From Coriobacteriaceae bacterium AM113-163 (GTDB taxonomy: Bacteria; Actinomycetota; Coriobacteriia; Coriobacteriales; Coriobacteriaceae), in assembly GCA_027673765.1 (NCBI GenBank), contig JAQDWB010000008.1, positions 1-64,000 of the forward strand: a stretch of 64,000 nucleotides of DNA, read 5' to 3'. Made by a program: the position numbers and the translations under genes. The notes beneath the pieces were generated by a model. That model had not been told where the DNA came from and did not search any database. It was given only the letters and a program-made list of their open reading frames with translations. Of this stretch, positions 34,931 to 45,042 are shown one piece after another. How positions within the stretch are numbered: the first letter of the stretch is position 1; each line of letters starts with the position of its first letter.

Positions 34931-35467
34931 CTACTCAGTCTCGCCCGGTCGAGCGCCGCGGGCCAGGGCGTCCTGGTACTCCTTGACGGCCTTGATCCTC
35001 TGCATAGGCTTAAGGCGCTCGAACATGGTGTTGCCGTGCAGGTGATCGATCTCGTGCTGCAGGCACACGCAGAACAGGTCGCCCGTAGCCTCGTAGCGAA
35101 TCAGGTTTGCGTCCAAGTCGTACGCCTCGACGACGACATGGTCGGGACGCTCGATCTCGCAGCTAATGCCAGGGATGGACAGGCAGCCCTCGCTAAACGG
35201 CACCAGATGGTCGCTCTGCTCCACGATCACGGGGTTGATGAGCACGTACGGGTCGTAGTCGTTCTTGTCGCTGTAGTCGCAGTCAATGGTGACGAGCTGA
35301 ATAAGCTCGCCGATCTGCGGAGCAGCCAGGCCGCAACCGCCGTTGTCGAACATCATCTTCTTCATCTTCTCGGCAAGCGCCTCGATCGCTGGGGTGATCT
35401 CCTCGATCACGGCGCACTCCTGACGCAGGCGAGGGTCGGGCGACAGTACGATTCCGTTGGCTTCCAT
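34931..35467 (-). CDS. def: Peptide deformylase
   Basis: A 178-residue metallohydrolase that removes the N-formyl group from nascent proteins. All three motifs are present: GCGLAAPQIG (44-53), EGCLSIPG (93-100, metal ligand C95) and QHEIDHLHG (137-145, ligands H138 and H142 with catalytic E139). The GCGLAAPQIG form is typical of bacterial Def type I. ATG 35467 is preferred because AAAGG sits 6 nt upstream; the ATG two codons earlier would overlap it. It lies 18 bp after priA. Confidence 0.96.
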   Translation of the reverse strand: MEANGIVLSPDPRLRQECAVIEEITPAIEALAEKMKKMMFDNGGCGLAAPQIGELIQLVTIDCDYSDKNDYDPYVLINPVIVEQSDHLVPFSEGCLSIPGISCEIERPDHVVVEAYDLDANLIRYEATGDLFCVCLQHEIDHLHGNTMFERLKPMQRIKAVKEYQDALARGARPGETE

Positions 35468-35485
35468 GGCCATCCTTTCGGGTTG

Positions 35486-37939
35486 TTACATCAAATCATA
35501 GGCATCGACGTCAACGCTCACGCTCACGCCGCGCACAGAGCCCACCTCTTTGAGGCAGGCGTCGATATCATCAGAGACATGGTACCCCACAGGCGACTTC
35601 ACAAGCAGATGGAAGCGGTAACGGTCCTTGGCTCTCTCGATTACACACGAAGCCGGGCCCAGCACCTGGGGCACGGCGCTCCCCGCCCGCAAAAAGTCGG
35701 GCGCGGCGGCATGCCAGCGGCGCTTAAGAAGCTTTGCAATGCGCCCGATATAATCCTGCGCATCGTCGCGGCTTGCCGACCACACCAAAATGTTAACCAG
35801 GCGCACGAACGGCGGATACAGTGCGTCGCGGCGCTGGTCCAGGTCGTAGTCGGTAAAGATCGAGCGATCGTGCTCGGCGACGGCGCGAATGACCGGATCC
35901 TCGGGCAGATACGTCTGGATGATGACCTCGCCAGGGCGATCGCCGCGACCGGCGCGACCGGCGACCTGCTCAAGCAAATCGTAGGCGCGCTCCCCTGCGC
36001 GGAAATCCGGCAGCTTGAGGGCGAAGTCAGCATTGACCACACCCACGAGCGTGACCTCGGGAAAGTCGAGGCCTTTGGCGATCATCTGGGTGCCCAGCAA
36101 CACGGCGCAATCGGCAGCATCGAACTGCTCGAGCAGCTTTTTGTGCGAATCCTTGCCGCGCGTGGAATCGGCATCCATGCGGATGATGGCGACGTCCTCG
36201 GGCAGCATCTGGTGCAGTGCGTCCTCGATCTGCTGCGTGCCCAGCCCCATTTTTGCCAGGTAGCGGCTGCCGCACTTGGGGCAACGACTCGTGGGCGCGG
36301 GATACGGCTGCACGCGCCAGGAGGATCCGCATGTGTGACATTGCAGCGTGTGCGTGCGCTCGTGATACGTAAGCGCTGTGGAGCAGTGGTTGCAGGTGGG
36401 AACGCAGCCGCACTCGCGACACATCAGGAACGGCGCAAAGCCACGGCGGTTATGCAGCAGCACGGCCTTCTCGCGACGCTCGACCACACGCTCCAAGCCC
36501 TCCATCAAGGGTTTTGAGAACATGGAGCGGCTGCCGTGTGAAAACTCACGGCGCAGGTCGGCAATGCGGACCGTAGGCAGCACGGCGAGTCCCGGGCGCT
36601 CGGGCATCTCGACACGCGTCCAGGTAGCACCGTTGTATGTACCGCGGCGGCAGCGGTCGAGGGCCTCGGCAGAAGGCGTGGCCGAGCCCAGCACAAGTGG
36701 GCAGCGATAGCGGCGCGCCATCTCGGCCGCAACCTCGCGCGCATGGTAGCGCGGGCTGGAGCCCTGCTTGTAACTGGTCTCGTGTTCCTCGTCGATGATG
36801 ATGAGACCCAGGTCGCTGAGCGGGCAAAAGAGCGCCGAACGCGCGCCGACGACAACGCGGGCAGTACCACTGGCAACCATGTCCCACTGGTCCAGGCGCT
36901 CGCCGGCCGAAAGGCGCGAGTGGAAGACCGCGACCGTCTCGCCAAAGCGCGAGCGGAAGCGGCCGACGGTCTGGGCCGTCAGCGAGATCTCGGGCACGAG
37001 CACGCAGGCAGAGCGGCCTGCCGCGAGCACGCGCTCGATAGCGGAGAGGTAAACCTCGGTTTTGCCGGAGCCGGTGACGCCGTCAACCAGCACCACGTCG
37101 CCATGAGCGTCAAGGCGGGCGCGCTCAATCTGCGCGAGTGCCTGTTGCTGGCCGTTGGTAAGGGAGACCGGCGCCTTGCCGCTTGCCGAGGACAGCGTAG
37201 TCTGCTCGCTGCAACCGCGCCAGGCACGGCGCTCCTCCACCACCACGATGCCGCGTTTTTCGAGCGCCTTGATGGTCGCCGACATACTGTTATAGAGAAG
37301 GTTGAGGTCGCGCGTCGTGACAGGACCACACTGGAGCGCCTCGATGAGTTGGCGCTGGCGGACCGCGGTCTTGGGTGGCGTGTAGTCAAAGCCTTCGGGC
37401 GTAAGCATCACCCAGCGGTTTTGGATGGGTTTGACGGCTGGACGTTCAACCGTCCACACACCGTCGTCGCCCTTGACCACACGCGGGCTGCCACCCGGAG
37501 GCAAGAACAGGCGCAGACACTCGGAAAGCGTCGCGACATACTCGCGGCTCATCCAACGTGCGATGCGGGCGGCTTCGGCGGTAAAGAGCGGTTTGCTGAG
37601 GATGGCCTCGATGGGCTTGATGCGCACCGGGTCGAGGGAGTTGTTGCCCGGCAGATCGCCCAGATCAGGCGCAATGTCAACGACATAGCCCGCGGCGGCA
37701 CGGTTACCAAAGTGGACCAGGACCGTGGATCCGATCTGGACCTCGTTGGCAAGGGACTCGGGGATGCCGTAAGCAAACGGTTCCGACAGCGCACGGGTGG
37801 GGATGTCGAGGACCACGCTCGCGTAGGCGGCAGGGGGCTCGGGCGAAGGCTTAGACTGAGCCGAGGCAGCGGCAGGCTTGGGCTTCACCGGAGCTTCCTC
37901 CGGTTCCGGCAAACCAAACAGCGACAGTTGTTGAGCCAT
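35486..37939 (-). CDS. priA: Primosomal replication-restart helicase PriA
   Basis: An 817-residue DEAH-type helicase that reloads replication at stalled forks. Walker A is VDGVTGSGKTEVYLSAIE (about 285-302), motif II IIIDEEHETSYKQ, and motif III LGSATPSAE. Four CxxC pairs bind two zinc ions (CRECGCVPTCNHC, CHTC, CPKC) between the helicase lobes, and GRAGRGDRPGEVIIQTY is motif VI. The first 30 residues are a Pro/Ala-rich extension. The 3'-DNA-binding domain follows. It heads the def-fmt-rsmB cluster. Confidence 0.96.
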   Translation of the reverse strand: MAQQLSLFGLPEPEEAPVKPKPAAASAQSKPSPEPPAAYASVVLDIPTRALSEPFAYGIPESLANEVQIGSTVLVHFGNRAAAGYVVDIAPDLGDLPGNNSLDPVRIKPIEAILSKPLFTAEAARIARWMSREYVATLSECLRLFLPPGGSPRVVKGDDGVWTVERPAVKPIQNRWVMLTPEGFDYTPPKTAVRQRQLIEALQCGPVTTRDLNLLYNSMSATIKALEKRGIVVVEERRAWRGCSEQTTLSSASGKAPVSLTNGQQQALAQIERARLDAHGDVVLVDGVTGSGKTEVYLSAIERVLAAGRSACVLVPEISLTAQTVGRFRSRFGETVAVFHSRLSAGERLDQWDMVASGTARVVVGARSALFCPLSDLGLIIIDEEHETSYKQGSSPRYHAREVAAEMARRYRCPLVLGSATPSAEALDRCRRGTYNGATWTRVEMPERPGLAVLPTVRIADLRREFSHGSRSMFSKPLMEGLERVVERREKAVLLHNRRGFAPFLMCRECGCVPTCNHCSTALTYHERTHTLQCHTCGSSWRVQPYPAPTSRCPKCGSRYLAKMGLGTQQIEDALHQMLPEDVAIIRMDADSTRGKDSHKKLLEQFDAADCAVLLGTQMIAKGLDFPEVTLVGVVNADFALKLPDFRAGERAYDLLEQVAGRAGRGDRPGEVIIQTYLPEDPVIRAVAEHDRSIFTDYDLDQRRDALYPPFVRLVNILVWSASRDDAQDYIGRIAKLLKRRWHAAAPDFLRAGSAVPQVLGPASCVIERAKDRYRFHLLVKSPVGYHVSDDIDACLKEVGSVRGVSVSVDVDAYDLM

Positions 37940-37971
37940 ACACCACCTCTAACGAACGGACCTGAAAGGGG

Positions 37972-38073
37972 TGGGACAAAATAATCAGTAGAGTTTGTCC
38001 CATGGCCGATACGAGTGTCGAGCTCGTTGCGTCACTCGAACATGGGACAAACACTACTGATTATTTTGTCCCA
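37972..38073. repeat. 102-bp near-perfect palindrome between gltX and priA
   Basis: 33-bp arms (37972-38004 and 38041-38073) match at 32 of 33 positions. The termini are TGGGACAAAATAATCAGTAG and its complement. Each arm carries its own TGGGACAAA...TTTGTCCCA inverted repeat, so nested hairpins are possible. The TGGGACAAA word also appears in the serine dehydratase terminator. It probably lies upstream of the priA promoter. Confidence 0.85.
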
Positions 38074-38090
38074 GCAACCCACTCATCGGT

Positions 38091-38126
38091 ACAGAAACAA
38101 GAGCCCCGCTCGGGTGAACGGGGCTC
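38091..38126 (-). terminator. Intrinsic terminator of gltX
   Basis: GAGCCCCG and CGGGGCTC form an 8-bp stem with a 10-nt loop. On the minus strand TTGTTTCTGT follows it, 24 nt past the gltX stop. Confidence 0.85.
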
Positions 38127-38149
38127 GGATACATGCATTTGCGCGTCTA

Positions 38150-39625
38150 CTACAGCGCCATCGTGCGAGCGCGGTCGATACGCGCCAGGCAGTCGTCGCG
38201 GCCGACGAGCGCCATGGTCTCGCCCAGCGGAGGGCTCACCATGTTGCCGCAGACGGCGACGCGCACGGCCTGGAACACCACGCGCTTCTTGAGGTCCATC
38301 TGCTCGGGCAGCGGCTCAAGCGCGGCGTCGATGGCCTCGGCAGTCCACTTGTCCACGCCCTCGAGCGCAGCCTTGGCGGCATCCAGAATGGCGCCCATGC
38401 CTTCCTTAGCCAGGCCCTTGTTAACGGATTTCTCGTCATACTCGAGAGTCTCGGCCGTAGCAAAGATGGGAGCGGCGACGGTCACGGCGTCGGCTGGCAT
38501 CTTGGTGCGCGGCTTGACGATGGCAGCGAGTGCGTCAATCCAGTCCTCGCCGTACTCGACGTTGCCCTCGATGAGACCCGCCTCGTGCAGCTCGGGGACC
38601 ATGATCTCGTCGGCAAACTGGGCATCGGACATGCCGTTGATGTACTCGGCATTGACCCAGTCGAGCTTCTTGGGGTCGAAGGTCGCCGGGTTCTTGGAGA
38701 TGCGGTCGAGTGAGAACTTGCTGGCCAGGACATCGCGCGGGATGATCGTGGTCTCGCCGTCAAGCGACCAGCCGAGCAGCGCCAGATAGTTGACGAAAGC
38801 GTCGGACAGGTAGCCGGCGTCGCGGTACTCCTCTACTGAGGTGGCGCCGTGGCGCTTGGAGAGCTTCTTGCCGTCGGCGCCCAGAATCATGGAGATGTGG
38901 GCGAACGTGGGCACGGGCGCGCCGAGGGCCTCGTAGACCATGACCTGGCGCGGGGTGTTGGACAGGTGGTCGTCGCCGCGGATGACATGGGTGATCTTCA
39001 TCATGGCGTCGTCGACGACGGTCGCGAAGTTGTACGTGGGCGTGCCATCGGAGCGGAAGATGACAAAGTCGTCGAGCTCCTTGGCATCGAAGGTCACCTC
39101 GCCGTGGACGGCATCGTGGATGACGACGTCGCCGCGGTCCTCGGGCACCTTGATGCGAAGGACGTAGGACTCGCCGGCCTCGATGCGGCGGCGGGCCTCC
39201 TCGGGATCAAGATCGCGGCAACGACGCTGATAGCCCTGGAAGGGGTCCTTGCGCTCCTGCGCGGCCTTGCGGTCGGCGTCGAGCTGCTCCTTGGTGCAGA
39301 AGCAGGGATAGGCCTTGCCCTCGTCCCAAAGTTTCTGGGCGGCCTGCTTGTACAGGTCCAGGCGCTCGGTCTGGGCATAGGGGCCAAAGTCTCCGCCCAC
39401 CTCGGGACCCTCGTCCCAGTCCAGGCCCAGCCAACGCATGGCGCGCAGGATGATCTGCGTGTTCTCGTCGGTAGAGCGGGTGGGATCGGTGTCGTCGATG
39501 CGCAGGATGAACGTGCCGCCGTTAGCACGGGCGAAAGCCCAGTTATAGATAGCGGTGCGGGCGCCGCCGATGTGCAGCTTGCCCGTCGGTGAGGGTGCAA
39601 AGCGGACGCGAACGTCTGATGCCAT
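38150..39625 (-). CDS. gltX: Glutamyl-tRNA synthetase
   Basis: A 491-residue class I aminoacyl-tRNA synthetase. VRFAPSPTGKLHIGGART holds the HIGH motif, RIDDTDPTRS contacts glutamate, and KKLSKRHG is the KMSKS loop. An alpha-helical anticodon-binding domain follows from about 320. ATG 39625 is chosen because GAGGAG sits 7 nt upstream; upstream extensions overlap metK on the other strand. Coriobacteria probably also use GluRS for misacylated tRNA-Gln, but that cannot be read here. Confidence 0.96.
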   Translation of the reverse strand: MASDVRVRFAPSPTGKLHIGGARTAIYNWAFARANGGTFILRIDDTDPTRSTDENTQIILRAMRWLGLDWDEGPEVGGDFGPYAQTERLDLYKQAAQKLWDEGKAYPCFCTKEQLDADRKAAQERKDPFQGYQRRCRDLDPEEARRRIEAGESYVLRIKVPEDRGDVVIHDAVHGEVTFDAKELDDFVIFRSDGTPTYNFATVVDDAMMKITHVIRGDDHLSNTPRQVMVYEALGAPVPTFAHISMILGADGKKLSKRHGATSVEEYRDAGYLSDAFVNYLALLGWSLDGETTIIPRDVLASKFSLDRISKNPATFDPKKLDWVNAEYINGMSDAQFADEIMVPELHEAGLIEGNVEYGEDWIDALAAIVKPRTKMPADAVTVAAPIFATAETLEYDEKSVNKGLAKEGMGAILDAAKAALEGVDKWTAEAIDAALEPLPEQMDLKKRVVFQAVRVAVCGNMVSPPLGETMALVGRDDCLARIDRARTMAL

Positions 39626-39688
39626 GGAAATCTCCTCGATTGCAGGATGGATGTCTAACCGCATCAGTATAAAGCAACAAAGCAACCT

Positions 39689-39744
39689 CCGCACAAAGGG
39701 CACCGACCCACTCATTGGGGACAGACTTAAATGAGTAGGTGCGG
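39689..39744. repeat. Imperfect inverted repeat between gltX and metK
   Basis: CCGCAC (39689) pairs with GTGCGG (39739-39744), and ACTCATT (39710-39716) with AATGAGT (39730-39736), with an asymmetric insertion in the left arm. It lies in the divergent promoter region of gltX and metK. It may be a degenerate palindromic element or a regulatory structure. Confidence 0.45.
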
Positions 39745-39845
39745 AAAGGGTGTGAATGTTTGATTTACGCGCTATGATGTGCCCTTGCATAGAGAGCCCG
39801 GCGGAATGGTAACGGTCGCTGGGACACGTTTTTGAAAGGACAATC

Positions 39846-41126
<1,281 letters not shown>

Positions 41127-41166
41127 GCCAACGGCAAAAGCTGCAGCCAAGAAACAACGCACCAAA

Positions 41167-41202
41167 AGAAGTACCGGCTCCAACCGGTACTTCTTTTTTA
41201 TT
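41167..41202 (+). terminator. Intrinsic terminator of metK
   Basis: A 12-bp stem (AAGAAGTACCGG / CCGGTACTTCTT) with a 5-nt loop runs into TTTTATTT, a textbook terminator. Confidence 0.95.
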
Positions 41203-41293
41203 TAAAGATGGTGAAGATGAGCCGACCTGGGACATGGAATAGGTCATAGGCCGATAAATTTCGCAGCAGAGCGACTCCAACCATGTATCCTAA

Positions 41294-41414
41294 GTTCCGA
41301 GGGCTTTGGTATTTGGTCGATCGCGAGTTCCGCACGAGCCGGAGGCCACTTAATGTGGCCTCCGTGCGAGCCAGGACTGTAGAGCAGGCGACCAAATACC
41401 AAAGCCCTCGGAAC
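41294..41414. repeat. 121-bp palindromic element with nested hairpin, upstream of the serine dehydratase
   Basis: 26-bp arms (41294-41319 and 41389-41414) are perfect complements; the outer end reads GTTCCGAGGGCTTTGGTATT. Inside is a second hairpin, CGGAGGCCAC-5-GTGGCCTCCG (41340-41364). The element ends 24 bp before the start codon, so it lies in the 5' untranslated region. No other feature is seen in the 41127-41437 gap besides the metK terminator. Confidence 0.85.
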
Positions 41415-41437
41415 GACGGGATAGAACAGGAGCGCAT

Positions 41438-43045
41438 ATGGCAGGCAAGCCGCAAACACTAGCTACGACCTCGGCATTCGAGATCTTGGGGCCCGTCATG
41501 GTCGGCCCCAGCTCATCGCACACCGCTGGCGCCCTGCGCTGCGCCCAAGTTGCCGCCAGCCTGCTGGAAGGCCGCATCACTAAGGTCACCTTTGGCCTGT
41601 GGAACTCCTTTGCCCACACCTACCGCGGCCACGGCACCGATCGTGCGCTCGTCGCGGGCATCCTGGGCCTCGACACCGACGACGAGAACATCAAGCAGGC
41701 CTTCGACCTCGCACGCGAGCAGGGCCTCGAATATCACTTTGACATCAAGGGCGACGACGCCTCCATCCACCCCAACACCGTCGACATCGACATGGTCGAC
41801 GACACGGGCGCTACGGCACAGGTCCGCGGCGAGAGCCTGGGCGGCGGCAAGATGCGCATCAGCCGCATTAACGGCGTCGGCGTCGACATCTCGGGTATGT
41901 ACTCCACGCTCTTCGTTGCGCACCAAGACGTCCCCGGCGTGCTCGCCGCGCTCACCAACCTGCTCGCCTACGCCCACGTGAACATCGCCTTCTGCCGCAC
42001 CTACCGCACCGAGGTGGGCGGTCAGGCCTACTCCGTCTTTGAGACCGACGGCGCGCCCGACGACACCGTCGTCCCCTTGCTGCGCAAGCTCGACAATGTC
42101 GATTACGCGACCTTTATCGAGCTCCCCGGTTCTGCCTCGTCGCTCTCCCCCGGCGTCTCAGCAAAGGAAATCTTCGACGACGGCGAGCAGCTGCTCGATG
42201 CGTGCGAGGAACTGGGACTCAGCATCGGCGCCGTTATGGCCGTGCGCGAGGCGCGTCTGACCGGCGAGGCCCACGCCGTCGCCGCAATGCGCCGCGTGCT
42301 CGACGTCATGCGCGAGGAGACCACGGCCCCCATCGTCAATCCGCAGCGCCCACTCGGCGGGCTTATCGGCGGCGAGGCCAAGCTTGTCGATGCCACCGGC
42401 CGCAACGACCTTGGCTCCAACTTAATGGGCCCCGTCCAGACTAACGCCGTGGCCCGCGCGATGGCCGTGCTCGAGCGCTCAGCCACCATGGGCGTGATCG
42501 TCGCCGCCCCCACGGCAGGCTCCGCGGGTGTCGTGCCCGGCTGCGTGCTGGCGCTCGCCGATCACCTTCAGCTCGACGACGAGCAGGTCATGGACGCGCT
42601 CTACTGCGCAGCCGCCATCGGCCTCAACCTCACCACGAGCGCCTGCGTTGCCGGCGCCGAGGGTGGCTGCCAAGCCGAGGTGGGAAGCGCCGCCGCCATG
42701 GCAGCCGCCGCGCTGGTGCAGATGCTCGGCGGCACGCCCGAGCAGGCGCTCGACGCCAGTTCCATCGCGCTGAGTAACCTGCTGGGCCTCGTTTGTGACC
42801 CCGTCGGTGGCCTCGTGGAGGTGCCCTGCCAAAACCGCAACGCCATCGGCGTGGCAGCGGCCTTTAGCTCGGCACAACTCGCCCTCGCAGGCATTAAGAG
42901 CCTGGTTCCGTTTGACCAGATGGCACATGTCATGCTCTCCGTGGGCCACGCGTTGCCGGCCACGCTGCGCGAGACGGCAAAGGGTGGCATCGCGCAGGCT
43001 CCGGCCGCACTTTCGGCCTGTGCAAAATGCGGTGTGTGCGGATAG
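41438..43045 (+). CDS. sdaA: Single-chain iron-sulfur L-serine dehydratase with internal ACT domain
   Basis: A 535-residue enzyme that deaminates L-serine to pyruvate and ammonia using a [4Fe-4S] cluster. Residues 1 to about 140 form the beta domain (EILGPVMVGPSSSHTAGA). An ACT-like segment lies near 150-225 (TLFVAHQDVPGVLAALTNLL). The alpha domain follows, with cluster-ligand cysteines in NLTTSACVAGAEGGCQAE, GLVCDPVGGLVEVPCQNRN and a terminal CAKCGVCG. Bacillus-type enzymes split these into SdaAA and SdaAB, so this is the fused form with ACT retained. AGGAG-like GAACAGGAG lies 8 nt upstream. Confidence 0.93.
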   Translation: MAGKPQTLATTSAFEILGPVMVGPSSSHTAGALRCAQVAASLLEGRITKVTFGLWNSFAHTYRGHGTDRALVAGILGLDTDDENIKQAFDLAREQGLEYHFDIKGDDASIHPNTVDIDMVDDTGATAQVRGESLGGGKMRISRINGVGVDISGMYSTLFVAHQDVPGVLAALTNLLAYAHVNIAFCRTYRTEVGGQAYSVFETDGAPDDTVVPLLRKLDNVDYATFIELPGSASSLSPGVSAKEIFDDGEQLLDACEELGLSIGAVMAVREARLTGEAHAVAAMRRVLDVMREETTAPIVNPQRPLGGLIGGEAKLVDATGRNDLGSNLMGPVQTNAVARAMAVLERSATMGVIVAAPTAGSAGVVPGCVLALADHLQLDDEQVMDALYCAAAIGLNLTTSACVAGAEGGCQAEVGSAAAMAAAALVQMLGGTPEQALDASSIALSNLLGLVCDPVGGLVEVPCQNRNAIGVAAAFSSAQLALAGIKSLVPFDQMAHVMLSVGHALPATLRETAKGGIAQAPAALSACAKCGVCG

Positions 43046-43063
43046 CGACAAAGAACGACTCGA

Positions 43064-43090
43064 AGGTGGGACAAATGTCCCACCTCTTTT
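43064..43090 (+). terminator. Intrinsic terminator of the serine dehydratase gene
   Basis: AGGTGGGAC and GTCCCACCT form a 9-bp stem with a 4-nt loop, followed by CTTTT. The stem shares the GTGGGAC word with the palindrome at 37972. Confidence 0.88.
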
Positions 43091-43194
43091 GAATGCCACC
43101 GTTTCCATACCACAAACAACTGGGTAATCGCTATAATGCAAGCCCAGTAAAAACACGATGAGCCGCAAGGCGAAATCCGAAGGATATGCATACG

Positions 43195-44910
43195 ATGTCG
43201 CAAAACGATCGAACTCAACTGATTCCCGATCCGCAGCAGCCGAGCAGGCACACCGGCGGCGTTCAGTCGCCGCGTCCTATCGCGCCGAGCCGCGGTCAGC
43301 AGCGAGGTGCGGCAAACGTTTCCCAACGTCCGAACAAGCAGCATCAGCAGCGCCAGGCAAATGGCAATGCGCCCAAGCAGCCCCCCACGCACGCTCGAGG
43401 CGATCGCGGCCCCGCACGCAAACCCGCCGAGAACAATAAGTCGGGCAAAAAGACGACGCTCTTTGTCCTCCTGGGTCTTATCGTCATTGTCTATATCGTA
43501 GGCGTCGTAGCGTTTTCGCAGGTAGCCTACCCCAACACCACCATCGCCGGCGTCGACGTCTCGTTCTCCAACGCTTCGTCTGCCGCCACCAAGGTCAACT
43601 CGGCGTGGAAGCACTATAAGCTCACCGTGGCGGGCGATGACTTTAGCTGGACCTATCAGCCCGAGTCCGATGAGCCCATCGTCGACGGCGAAGCTGCCGC
43701 AAAAGAGATCATCAACCACAACGAAGCCTTTGTATGGCCGGTCCGCCTTATGGAATCCTTAAGTGGCAAGACCAAAACAACCGCTACCTCCAACGAAGTC
43801 GATCTTGATCAAGACGTCGACCTGTCCATGCTCTCCGATACCTTTGACCAAAAGCAGTTTGAGAAGGATCTGGGCACCGCCATCGATGAGTTTAACGAGG
43901 GCCGTTCGGGCACGTTCGAGGCCAATAGCTCCTATGACGAGCAGGCCGGCAAGTTTACCGTCGAGGAGGCGCGCTCCAACGAAAAACTCAACCGCGAGCA
44001 TGTCATTAAGTATGCCGAGCTCGAGCTTGCCTCGCTGGCCGAGACCGTAGATCTTTCCAAGCTCGGCAACGATGCCTATGAGCCGCTCAATGGAACGCTG
44101 ACCGATGATCAGATTCAGGCCGCATGCGATGCCGCCAATAACTTCTTGGGCGTCAACGTGACCCTCAAGCTTAACGGCGAGGATGCCGGCAAGGTTGATG
44201 GCAGCTCCGTGTTGCAGTGGATCAGCTTTGCCGATCCGGCCAACCCCACGCTCGATACGTCGCAGATCAGCAGCTGGGCAGCCGAGCTCGCCAACGGCTA
44301 TAATACCGTGGGCTCCACTCGCTGGTGGACGCGCGCCGATGGCAAGCAGTGCGCCGTCGAAGGCGGCGACTTTGGTTGGTCCATCGACAGCAGCTCGCTC
44401 GCCAAGCAGGTCGAAGACGCCATTAACAACAAGCAGACCGGCGAAATCGAGATCAAGTACTCCCAGAAGGCCGACACATTTACCGCCAAGGGCGAGCCCG
44501 ACTGGAAGGCCTATATCGACGTCGACCTGTCCGAGCAGCATGCGCGCTACTACGACGAGAGCGGCAACATCGTGTGGGAGGCCAACTTTATTTCTGGCAA
44601 ACCGGGCGAAGACGCCACCCCCGAGGGCGTATGGCAGATCAACAGCAACGATGGCGCCAGCAAACTCATCGGTGCCAAGGACCCCGAGACCGGCAAGCCC
44701 AAATACGAGAGCCCGGTAAGCTACTGGATGCCGTTCGAGGGCAATATGGTCGGATTCCACGACGCCACCTGGCAAAACGATTCGAGTTTCGATAACGCCG
44801 AATCGTACAAGTGGTGCGGTAGCCACGGTTGTATCAACCTGCGTCTGGCCGATGCCAAGTCGCTCCACGAGCGCATCAAAGTCGGCCTCTGCGTGGTCGT
44901 GCACTCGTAA
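43195..44910 (+). CDS. Membrane-anchored L,D-transpeptidase (YkuD) with peptidoglycan-binding domain
   Basis: A 571-residue cell-wall enzyme. A basic, Gln/Pro-rich cytoplasmic N-terminus (~85 residues) precedes one membrane helix (LFVLLGLIVIVYIVGVVAF). An extracellular region with PG-binding-4-like repeats follows, and a C-terminal YkuD domain starts near AYIDVDLSEQHARYY. The active-site motif SHGCINLRLADA (Cys near 545) is intact. It makes 3-3 cross-links or attaches ligands to peptidoglycan. ATG 43195 is preferred (AAGGA 10 nt upstream); the ATG three codons earlier sits too close to that site. Confidence 0.93.
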   Translation: MSQNDRTQLIPDPQQPSRHTGGVQSPRPIAPSRGQQRGAANVSQRPNKQHQQRQANGNAPKQPPTHARGDRGPARKPAENNKSGKKTTLFVLLGLIVIVYIVGVVAFSQVAYPNTTIAGVDVSFSNASSAATKVNSAWKHYKLTVAGDDFSWTYQPESDEPIVDGEAAAKEIINHNEAFVWPVRLMESLSGKTKTTATSNEVDLDQDVDLSMLSDTFDQKQFEKDLGTAIDEFNEGRSGTFEANSSYDEQAGKFTVEEARSNEKLNREHVIKYAELELASLAETVDLSKLGNDAYEPLNGTLTDDQIQAACDAANNFLGVNVTLKLNGEDAGKVDGSSVLQWISFADPANPTLDTSQISSWAAELANGYNTVGSTRWWTRADGKQCAVEGGDFGWSIDSSSLAKQVEDAINNKQTGEIEIKYSQKADTFTAKGEPDWKAYIDVDLSEQHARYYDESGNIVWEANFISGKPGEDATPEGVWQINSNDGASKLIGAKDPETGKPKYESPVSYWMPFEGNMVGFHDATWQNDSSFDNAESYKWCGSHGCINLRLADAKSLHERIKVGLCVVVHS

Positions 44911-44978
44911 CGCAGCTAACGTCTACAACAAGTAAACAGCACGGCGACAAAACTTACAGTACCGTCATCCGCAACTTC

Positions 44979-45008
44979 TATACGCCCGCCTATCGCGACG
45001 GGCGTATA
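44979..45008 (+). terminator. Stem-loop after the L,D-transpeptidase gene
   Basis: A 10-bp perfect stem (TATACGCCCG / CGGGCGTATA) with a 10-nt loop, followed by TACTTATC. It is probably a weak terminator between the transpeptidase and the exporter operon. Confidence 0.5.
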
Positions 45009-45042
45009 TACTTATCGGAGCCATATCGATAAAGGAGACGCT

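Noticed and set aside
39745..39845. A standard SAM-I riboswitch upstream of metK
   Set aside because: The leader is too short and lacks the SAM-I core sequences; only an unassigned small structure is possible.
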